Source: Hymenobacter mucosus (lineage in GTDB: Bacteria > Bacteroidota > Bacteroidia > Cytophagales > Hymenobacteraceae). From it: DNA of 64,000 bases. Below, one piece after another: positions 17,221 through 24,323 of the stretch. Under the pieces are notes generated by a model, which did no database searches, was not told the DNA's origin, and was given only the letters and a program-made list of their open reading frames with translations. Location of the stretch: assembly GCF_900188255.1 (NCBI RefSeq), contig NZ_FZNS01000005.1, positions 405,436-469,435 of the forward strand, written 5' to 3'. Every line of letters begins with the position of its first letter. The stretch's first letter is position 1. A program made the position numbers and the translations under genes.

Positions 17221-17714
17221 GCAGTAGATGAGGGCAAACAAGGACAGAAGCAGGCACTTTTACAGGCATATGTAAAAAGCACAAGCTGGGCAGAGTGTTC
17301 CTGACCAATGAAGCAAGGTGGTCAGGAATGGATTATCTGATGAATCAGTATTACAAAAGTATAATGAACATTCTATGTTTACAAATGGCAATTGTAATTT
17401 GCAGCTATAGTATTGCAATATGTGTAGTGACATTAGTTTGATTAGCAAAATCAAACGCCCTTGCGGGGTGCTAGCAAGCCTTTTCGTTGGGCTAACCCAT
17501 ACACAAGCGGTTATAGTCTCTGATATAATTTTTAACAAAAACGTAAAGAGTACAGTAACTGTCTCTAGAGGGAGTTGTTGATTAATTGCACTTAGCTGGT
17601 GTTTTGGTTGTAAGTGAACAGGGGTTTATACTGTGTATAATGCTCGAAAAATCCGATATTTGATGTTGCTTAGCTGCCAGTAGGCTATTGAGTATTTACC
17701 TTACGCCCAGTAGT
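17221..17714. other. Intergenic, A+T-richer, no gene seen
   Basis: Long space upstream of both the leftward DUF547 gene and the rightward hybrid kinase, so it must hold two divergent promoters. A minus-strand open frame of 92 codons (17260-17538) shows no protein-like composition. No tRNA or repeat was found. Confidence 0.5.
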
Positions 17715-19637
17715 ATGGATTCCGTTTCAGCCCTTTCTCCCGCTTTGCCTGCTACCCTGGCAGAAGCACATGCTGAAATTCAGTTGCTCCGTGAAAAGCT
17801 AGCCGAGCAACGCATGCTAGCGCGCATACCGGCGCAAAATCCGCATCCCATCTATCGGCTTGGGCCTAATCAGCAGCGGTTATATGCTAATCCTGCCGCC
17901 GACCGCCTAGCCGCAGGATTGACGGAAGAAGAGCTGGAGCAGGCGCGTGAGCAAGCCTTCGGGTGGGCCATGGATGCGCTACTAAATGGCCAAGATGCCC
18001 GGCATGAACTGCGCATCGGAGCCCGTCAGTTTCAGGCTTGCATTGTGCCCTTCCCCGAGGAGGAATACGTAAACTTGTACTTGGTAGAAGAAACTGAGCG
18101 AGTAAAAGCCCAACAACTGCGCGCTGCTCAGCAAGAGTTTACTCAGCAGGTGCTGGATACCGTTCCTATCCTGGTGTACGTGCGCGACGCCGAGGGTAAA
18201 TTCATATTCGAGAACAAAGCAACAAGTGAGCTAGGCGAGCAATTGGCCGCAGCTTCGCTGATATCCACAAATGTGCGGGCCGCTCAGCGCCAGCAACAGG
18301 AGCATTACAAAGCCAGCGACGCCCAGGTGCTCTTGACGGGTAAGGAGCTTATTGTAGAAGATCCATTAACGCTGCCCTCCGGCGAGCAGCGTTGGCTGCA
18401 CACTATCAAGCGGCCGCTGCAATGGAGTGATGGCAACGTACATGTGCTGGGCGTAAGCACCGACGTAACTGAGCTGAAGCAGGCCACGGAAGCTGCCCGC
18501 GCTGCGGCCCGGGCGCAAGAAAACTTCTTGGCCAACATGAGCCATGAAATCCGCACGCCTTTGAACGGCGTGCTCGGCATGGCGGCACAGCTCAGCAAAA
18601 CTCAGCTCGATGTACGCCAACAAGAGCTGCTTACTATCATTCGCTCGTCCGGTCAGCACCTGTTGGGGGTTATCAATGATGTGCTGGACATGGCCAAGAT
18701 CAGCTCGGGCAAGCTGGAATTTGCCCAGGAGGCCTTTAACCTTTGCGATTCTATGGGCCAAGCAGTGCAGCCGCTTGCCCTACAGGCCCAGGAAAAAGGC
18801 ATCAACTTCGAAGGTACCCCGCTTCGTAATTCCTGCCCGTACCCCTGGGTTATTGGAGATGCCCATCGGCTCAACCAAATTCTGATTAATCTGGTTAGCA
18901 ACGCCATCAAGTTTACCCCAGTTGGGGGACGTATCAGCGTAGGAGGCTACCTGCTAGCCGAAACCTCGGACTATATTGAGGTAGAATTCCGGGTTACGGA
19001 TACTGGGGTTGGCATTGCGTCAGATAAGCTGACGCGCATTTTCGAGAACTTCACCCAAGCCTACGCGGATACAGCCCGGCACTTTGGCGGCTCTGGTTTG
19101 GGCCTGAGTATAAGCCGCGCCCTTGTGGAACAGATGGGTGGCACGCTACAAGTAGAAAGCCAACTGGGTAAGGGCAGCACCTTTACTTTCCAGTTGATGC
19201 TACCCCGCTCTACTCCCTCGGCGCCGGTAGCCTTTGCTCCTAGCTACGACACGGGCGCCCTGCGCGGCAAGCGCGTACTACTAGTAGAGGACAATGAAAT
19301 TAACCGTTTGCTGGCCGGCTTGCTCCTTGAAGAATGGGGCGTGACAATGGACGAAGTGGAAGATGGCCCCACGGGCATCGAGCAGCTCCAACAGGCCGCC
19401 TACGACGCCGTGCTGATGGACATACAAATGCCCGGTATGAGTGGCTTGGAGGCAACGGCCGCTATTCGCCAGCTTCCCAACCCGCATCATGCGCGAATAC
19501 CTATTGTGGCGCTTACTGCCAACGCTTTCGCCAATGACGCGGAGCAGTACCTAGCTGCTGGAATGAATGCATGCGTGGCCAAACCCTTTGATGAGGCTCT
19601 GCTCTTCAACACCCTGGCAAACTTATTTGGCCACTAA
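17715..19637 (+). CDS. Soluble hybrid histidine kinase with receiver domain
   Basis: 640 residues from ATG 17715. No membrane helix, so a cytoplasmic sensor. Domains: an N-terminal coiled segment (AEIQLLREKLAEQRM), a PAS-like region (about 55-135, with the pattern of a small-molecule sensor), a second PAS domain (about 145-260: DTVPILVYVRDAEGKFIFENKA), HisKA with phospho-acceptor His277 in NMSHEIRTPLNG, HATPase (ILINLVSNAIKFTP; DTGVGIAS; GGSGLGLSI) and a C-terminal receiver with Asp569 (VLMDIQMPG), Asp/Glu pocket in LLVEDNEIN and Lys in VAKPFDEA. TTG at 17688 is in frame nine codons upstream; ATG is preferred. No partner regulator lies next to it; hybrid kinases usually pass phosphate on through an Hpt protein. 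Confidence 0.93.
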   Translation: MDSVSALSPALPATLAEAHAEIQLLREKLAEQRMLARIPAQNPHPIYRLGPNQQRLYANPAADRLAAGLTEEELEQAREQAFGWAMDALLNGQDARHELRIGARQFQACIVPFPEEEYVNLYLVEETERVKAQQLRAAQQEFTQQVLDTVPILVYVRDAEGKFIFENKATSELGEQLAAASLISTNVRAAQRQQQEHYKASDAQVLLTGKELIVEDPLTLPSGEQRWLHTIKRPLQWSDGNVHVLGVSTDVTELKQATEAARAAARAQENFLANMSHEIRTPLNGVLGMAAQLSKTQLDVRQQELLTIIRSSGQHLLGVINDVLDMAKISSGKLEFAQEAFNLCDSMGQAVQPLALQAQEKGINFEGTPLRNSCPYPWVIGDAHRLNQILINLVSNAIKFTPVGGRISVGGYLLAETSDYIEVEFRVTDTGVGIASDKLTRIFENFTQAYADTARHFGGSGLGLSISRALVEQMGGTLQVESQLGKGSTFTFQLMLPRSTPSAPVAFAPSYDTGALRGKRVLLVEDNEINRLLAGLLLEEWGVTMDEVEDGPTGIEQLQQAAYDAVLMDIQMPGMSGLEATAAIRQLPNPHHARIPIVALTANAFANDAEQYLAAGMNACVAKPFDEALLFNTLANLFGH

Positions 19638-19665
19638 GCTCCGAGTAGGGAAAGCCAACAAGAAA

Positions 19666-19737
19666 CAACGCCCGCGTACTTGCTGCCAAGCACTGCTGCA
19701 TTATTAGCAGTGCTTGGCAGCAAGTACGCGGGCGTTG
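19666..19737. terminator. Very long bidirectional hairpin (31-bp perfect stem)
   Basis: Left arm 19666-19696 and right arm 19707-19737 are perfect reverse complements with a 10-base loop. It sits between convergent genes (stop 19637 on + and stop 19744 on -). No T tract follows directly on either side, which is unlike an ordinary intrinsic terminator. Confidence 0.75.
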
Positions 19738-19743
19738 CAGTAG

Positions 19744-20604
19744 TTAGACGCCGGCGTACTCGCTAGCAACGGCTGATTTATAGCTAGTGACAGTCAAGGT
19801 ATCCCCGACGCGGATGGTACCGGAGGTAGGGCCCGTCACGTTTTGCCCAAACATGACTTTCCCTCTTTGGGTGCGGTAGGAGGCCAAGGTGCGCAAGGGT
19901 TCCGCAGCAGGATGCTTAGTGGCCGTGCGTTGATCAATAGTTGTGAGAACACAGCGCCCGCAGGCGCGCACAGCTCGGAAGGCTACGTCGCCGATGTAAA
20001 ATTCCTGCCAGCTATCCTCAGCGAAAGCCTCACCGCCGGCAAATACTAGGTTGGGCCGGAACCGGTCCATTCCCACAGGCTCAGCCAGACGGGCGTTCAG
20101 ATCCGTCAACGATTTCTGTCCAATGAGCAGGTAGGGGTATTGATCCGCAAAGCTCACCAACTGTCCCTCGGGATTTAGCTCGGGCTCCACATCGCGCCGC
20201 ACCATATCCGACATGTAAACGAGCTTACAGGGCTGGCCTAATGCTTCGGAAAGCCACTCGTCGCATTCCGGACGCGCGCGTGAGGCAAAGACCATGTCGT
20301 CCCAAATAGTCACGAACAGTGTTTTATCCGGTGTAGCCGCGAAGGGCACAAAGAGCGGTAGCAGATCGGGCCGCGCTTGGTGCCGAAGCAAAAAGCCGTT
20401 GTAGGCGGGCTCTACCTTCAAGTGAACCATGGCGGCTGTTTGCCGTTGGGTCATGAACTGGTTGCGCTCATTCACAATCAGCCAGCGCCGGTCGTGACAA
20501 AGACCGCGGGCTCCTACTGCCGCTTCGGTAAGCCGGATGCCGCCGAGTGATTTAACCGGATAAATGTACAGGTCGGTGAGGACGAGGGGAGAAGCAATAG
20601 ACAT
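19744..20604 (-). CDS. MOSC domain protein (YcbX/mARC-like molybdenum cofactor-binding)
   Basis: 286 residues. N-terminal MOSC_N barrel begins YIYPVKSLGGI and DRRWLIVNERNQF, followed by the MOSC domain with NLVFAGGEAFAEDSWQ and the molybdenum-binding Cys motif ACGRCVLTTIDQRTA. Related proteins (YcbX, mARC) reduce N-hydroxylated compounds such as 6-hydroxylaminopurine with reductant from an electron donor. Start at ATG 20604. No redox partner gene is adjacent, so which electron donor is used is unknown. Cytoplasmic. Confidence 0.9.
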   Translation of the reverse strand: MSIASPLVLTDLYIYPVKSLGGIRLTEAAVGARGLCHDRRWLIVNERNQFMTQRQTAAMVHLKVEPAYNGFLLRHQARPDLLPLFVPFAATPDKTLFVTIWDDMVFASRARPECDEWLSEALGQPCKLVYMSDMVRRDVEPELNPEGQLVSFADQYPYLLIGQKSLTDLNARLAEPVGMDRFRPNLVFAGGEAFAEDSWQEFYIGDVAFRAVRACGRCVLTTIDQRTATKHPAAEPLRTLASYRTQRGKVMFGQNVTGPTSGTIRVGDTLTVTSYKSAVASEYAGV

Positions 20605-20644
20605 ACCCCAAAGGTAGGGGGTCTTCCTGTTTTATGCGCGCCAA

Positions 20645-21598
20645 TTAATGCAGGGGACGCTTTTTGATCATACCTCCCTTCGTGTCCTTTACCGAGTGCA
20701 TCACCATGAAGGCTTGGCGGTCGATGAGTTCGACCTCTGTCTTCAGCTGGCTGATTTCCAGACGGGTAATTACGGTAAACACGATGTCGATGGGGTTGGG
20801 CTGCTGGCCGTGCGTACCAAAACCGCGCTTACCATTGTACACCGTAGCACCACGGCCGAGCTTTTCCGTAATCATGCGCCGAATAGCGTCGGAGCGCCCC
20901 GATACGATAGTTACCCCCGTGTACTCTTCCAAACCATCAATAACGAAGTCGATGGTTTTGGCTGCCGAGAGATACGCCAGAATGGAATACAAGGCAGTTT
21001 CAATGGATAGCACCCAGGCGGCTACGCCAAAAATGAGAATATTAAATACCAGAATGATATCACCCACGCTGGCGCTGGACTTTTTACTGAGGTAGATGGC
21101 CATTATTTCGGTGCCATCGAGTACACCGCCGCCGCGCATGGCTAGGCCAATACCAGCGCCCAGGAAGAAGCCGCCAAATACGGAAATCAGCAGTTTGTCG
21201 GACGTGACAATGGGGAAAGGGACGGTAGCCAGCACAATAGCCAGCCCAACGATGCCTAGCAGAGTACGAATAGCAACACTGGGGTCAAGCTGCCGCCACG
21301 CCATCAGCACGAAGGGCAAGTTGAGCACTACAATAAGAACCGGGAGCGGCAAGTGAAAAATGCGCGTAACCAACAGGGAAACACCAGTTACGCCGCCATC
21401 CAAGAATCCGCTGGGTAGTAAAAAGCTTTCGAGCCCGAACCCGGCCGAAAAGACGCCCACCACCATCAACAGCGTATTGGTAATCTGCCGTCTCAGCCAG
21501 TTTGGATCGGCGTTTGTCTCGTCATCGCCACCGGGCTGCGGAGGACGTGGGGGAAGGGAAGTAGGGGTATTAGACTTTCGTAACTTATTGAGAAACAT
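20645..21598 (-). CDS. YitT family membrane protein (DUF161/DUF2179)
   Basis: 317 residues from ATG 21598; an in-frame ATG at 21625 is possible. A Pro/Asn-rich N-terminal stretch of about 35 residues is followed by five or six membrane helices (LLMVVGVFSAGFGLESFLLP, GVTGVSLLVTRIF, LPVLIVVLNLPFVLMAW, DKLLISVFGGFFLGAGIGLAM, DIILVFNILIFGVAAWVL) and a cytosolic DUF2179 domain (DEEYTGVTIVSGRSDAIRRMI...; GRGATVYNGKRGF). Family function is unknown, though the soluble domain is thought to bind small ligands. Confidence 0.9.
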   Translation of the reverse strand: MFLNKLRKSNTPTSLPPRPPQPGGDDETNADPNWLRRQITNTLLMVVGVFSAGFGLESFLLPSGFLDGGVTGVSLLVTRIFHLPLPVLIVVLNLPFVLMAWRQLDPSVAIRTLLGIVGLAIVLATVPFPIVTSDKLLISVFGGFFLGAGIGLAMRGGGVLDGTEIMAIYLSKKSSASVGDIILVFNILIFGVAAWVLSIETALYSILAYLSAAKTIDFVIDGLEEYTGVTIVSGRSDAIRRMITEKLGRGATVYNGKRGFGTHGQQPNPIDIVFTVITRLEISQLKTEVELIDRQAFMVMHSVKDTKGGMIKKRPLH

Positions 21599-21789
21599 GA
21601 GTTGGGGAATGAGCATAGGCAGCAAGTAAAGTCATGGTTTAATCTATATCCTGTACGACCCCGGAGCTGTAATGTTAATACTAGACAAGTGTATTGGCAG
21701 AGGATTGCGCCGGTTGGCGCGGATTTTGGTCCGAAATAGTCAGCGAATATTGTTCTGGTTTCTAGGAAAGCGTATCCGCTGTTTAGAAG

Positions 21790-22197
21790 ATGCCCTCCGT
21801 TAGTTTTCCACTATCTCGTCCGCCGCGCCGATTAACCCAGTACGCTTTTCTGAGAGGCTGTCGGGGGCGCGCTCAGTTTGCTGCCACTGTGCTTCCCGTG
21901 GCTGGTATGTTGGCTGCATACCCCGTGCTAGCCTCGGGCGAAATCATGCAGCTCGTACTAGCCGCTGGGCTCATCGTCATCTGCACCACCGTGCTGGCCT
22001 TACTTGCTGTGCCTCGTTTTCACGATGTGGGCCTGAGTGGGTGGTATACCCTGTTGCTGTTGATACCCGGCCTGAACATCCTGGTATTAGGGGCCTTACT
22101 TATCTGGCCGGGGCGCCCGTCAGGAAGGTGGCAGCAGGAAGTGAAAAAAGTGGCCTACCCATTGCACAGCACCCAGCAAGTGCAGTCAGCAACCTAA
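21790..22197 (+). CDS. DUF805 family membrane protein
   Basis: 135 residues. Family signs are FLRGCRGRAQFAA near the start and AVPRFHDVGLSGWYTLLLLIPGLN (the R-x-H-D-x-G-x-SGW motif). Three or four membrane helices. No function is known for DUF805. The GC-rich hairpin after the stop is shared with the convergent subtilase gene. Confidence 0.85.
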   Translation: MPSVSFPLSRPPRRLTQYAFLRGCRGRAQFAATVLPVAGMLAAYPVLASGEIMQLVLAAGLIVICTTVLALLAVPRFHDVGLSGWYTLLLLIPGLNILVLGALLIWPGRPSGRWQQEVKKVAYPLHSTQQVQSAT

Positions 22198-22241
22198 CGA
22201 AAGACTACGCAGTAGCTGCACAGTAAAGCTGTAAACCAACT

Positions 22242-22287
22242 CAGGCCCGCATATGTAACCTATGATAGGTAACACATGCGGGCCTGA
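22242..22287. terminator. Bidirectional hairpin terminator, imperfect 23-bp stem
   Basis: Arms 22242-22264 and 22265-22287 pair with two mismatches, giving a stem-loop around the sequence CCTATGATAGG. It separates convergent genes (22197 + and 22311 -). Weak T tracts. Confidence 0.7.
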
Positions 22288-22310
22288 ACTGAATATTGGG
22301 CTAAGATGGT

Positions 22311-23936
22311 TTACTGCGCTACCTGCTGGCGGGCTAGCTCCACGGCGCGGTACAGATTTACTACCCCGCCAGCCTCCGACAACTCCCGAAAATCAACGGT
22401 CTTGTTGGTGCCAGGCTGCTGCACTTGGGTATGTACTGGCGTAGCCGACGCCATAATGATGGACTTGAGCTGGGTGGCCGTTAGGGTAGGGAAATAGGAC
22501 TTGAGCACTGCCGCAATACCCGATACCACCGGGGCAGCCATACTGGTGCCGCTCTTGTTGCCGTACTGGCTGCCGGGAAGGGTAGAGTAGATCTGGTTGC
22601 CGGGCGCAAATACGTCCACCGCATGGCGGCCGAAGTTGGAGAAGTCGGCGGCTAGGCCTGCGTCATTGGCGCGGGAAGATGCCCCCACCGTTAGCATGTT
22701 CGGAATGCGCTGCCCGTTCTGGAAGACTGGTGCGGGGTACTGCATGGTCTGATCGAGGTTCTTGCTCTCATTGCCAGCAGAATGAACGAGTAGCACTCCC
22801 TTAGAGCCGGCGTATCGGATAGCCTCTTCTACCGCTGGGCGCTGAGGCGAGTAGTACTTGCCAAAGCTCATATTGATAATGCTGGCCCCGTTGTCTACGG
22901 CATAGCGAATGGCATTGGCCACGTCCTTGTCCCGCTCGTCGCCGTTGGGCACGGCGCGCACAGCCATGAGCTGCACGTTGTTGCTCAGGCCCATGATACC
23001 AACAGTATTGGTGCGGTCGGCCCCAATAATGCCGGCTACGTGGGTGCCGTGGCTGGGGTCGGGTCCGTACAGGTCGGCGTTGCCATACCGGCGCTCCTTC
23101 ACATCATCTGGATGATCTTGCACAACAGTGCGCGGATCAAATTTCAGATTCAACGAGTAGTCGAGCTGGTTTTTGGTGTCCGTCACGGCTTCTTTGATTT
23201 CGGCTAGTACCGCATCAAGGGAAGGGTAGCCTGCCTCACGCAGGTTTTCGTAGAGCCCAGCCGTGACGCGCAGCAAGTTGGGGTCTTGCGTGGGTGGGTG
23301 GTGGAGCGTGGCCGTGTCGAGTTGAGTAACGTTCAGCGCCTGCTTGAGCATGGAAATGCCTTGGGCATTCTCGTCGTAGGCTTTCTGCATGTCGGCCAGG
23401 CGCTGCGTGTTCTCCTTTAACTTTTCGTCGTAGCTCTTTTTCACCTTCACGTAGAGGTCGTAGTCGGCACGCTGGGCTGCGGGTACGCTGGTGCGCGCTT
23501 TGCCTTGGAAGCGGGGTTGCAGCTTAGCTAGCACGCGGGTGTCCTCGTACGTGTCAATGTCCACGTTGCGGCCGTCGGGTCCGCCCAGAAAGCTCCAGCC
23601 GTGCACGTCGTCCACGTAGCCGTTCTGGTCATCGTCGCGCTTGTTGCCGCTAGTTTCCTTAGTGTTTTTCCACAGCAAGCGCTTCAAATCCACGTGGGCG
23701 GTGTCAATGCCGGCGTCAATGATAGCCACGGTTACCAGCGTAGGTACCCGGTCTTTCAGAAGCTCCTGGTAAGCCCGGCGGGCACTCACACCCATTACGC
23801 CGTCTTGCTGAGGATCAAGTAGGTACCACTGCGGGTCGTTGGTGGGTGCTGAGGTAGGGGTTTGTGCTACGGCTAGTGTGGGCAGCAAAAACGCCAAACC
23901 CAACAGGTTCCGGCGAAAGGAAAGGGGAAAGGACAT
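22311..23936 (-). CDS. Secreted subtilisin-like serine peptidase (S8) with long insertion
   Basis: 541 residues. Signal peptide (LLGLAFLLPTLAVAQ). Catalytic residues: Asp about 73 (VAIIDAGIDTAHVD), His about 295 (DPSHGTHVAGIIG) and Ser about 462 (KSGTSMAAPVVSG). The distance between Asp and His is about 220 residues, whereas subtilisins usually have 30-40; the insertion contains a charged coiled coil (YVKVKKSYDEKLKENTQRL, shown in part). Oxyanion Asn is in HSAGNESKN. The C-terminus ends soon after the catalytic domain, with no sorting domain. It should be exported across the inner membrane. Note the upstream frame starts at ATG 23936 and its signal is at residue 1. Confidence 0.92.
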   Translation of the reverse strand: MSFPLSFRRNLLGLAFLLPTLAVAQTPTSAPTNDPQWYLLDPQQDGVMGVSARRAYQELLKDRVPTLVTVAIIDAGIDTAHVDLKRLLWKNTKETSGNKRDDDQNGYVDDVHGWSFLGGPDGRNVDIDTYEDTRVLAKLQPRFQGKARTSVPAAQRADYDLYVKVKKSYDEKLKENTQRLADMQKAYDENAQGISMLKQALNVTQLDTATLHHPPTQDPNLLRVTAGLYENLREAGYPSLDAVLAEIKEAVTDTKNQLDYSLNLKFDPRTVVQDHPDDVKERRYGNADLYGPDPSHGTHVAGIIGADRTNTVGIMGLSNNVQLMAVRAVPNGDERDKDVANAIRYAVDNGASIINMSFGKYYSPQRPAVEEAIRYAGSKGVLLVHSAGNESKNLDQTMQYPAPVFQNGQRIPNMLTVGASSRANDAGLAADFSNFGRHAVDVFAPGNQIYSTLPGSQYGNKSGTSMAAPVVSGIAAVLKSYFPTLTATQLKSIIMASATPVHTQVQQPGTNKTVDFRELSEAGGVVNLYRAVELARQQVAQ

Positions 23937-24323
23937 TGGGAGAAATAAGAGGCGAGGGGTAAAACGGCCTATACGAAGGCCGGAAGAGGAAAGGCTGATT
24001 CGAACAACGTAGATTCAAGGTGTTTGCTACAGACGCATATTTCAGGCCATAGACGCATTCAAATCGGATTCTAAGGGGAAACCCTGTATAAGCTGATGAG
24101 TTAGGCTAGGTTAGCCAGCGTAGGGCATCAAGACAGTGCTACATTAGCTTTACCGCTTGGTCTCGATAGCCACGAGAGCTAAACAAATGCCGCCGCCGCT
24201 GTTTATGCTGCAGTGGCGCCGGGAGTATGCCCTGGGTAAGCCACCCTCTCCTGACAAGAGGGGCTGCAACCTGCCGCCACGGCCTGTATCTTTACCGCTC
24301 TGCTACCTTCCTGACTGAACCGA
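23937..24323. other. Intergenic, no gene seen
   Basis: Region between divergent subtilase (-) and PIG-L (+) genes. A short direct repeat AGACGCAT occurs around 24030-24057. TGTATCTTTACC at about 24284-24295 is one base off the -7 consensus and could belong to the PIG-L promoter. No RNA gene or open frame supported. Confidence 0.45.

Noticed and set aside
17260..17538. 92-residue minus-strand frame in the region before the hybrid kinase
   Set aside because: Cys/Leu/Thr composition and A+T-rich codons without pattern; looks like non-coding sequence.
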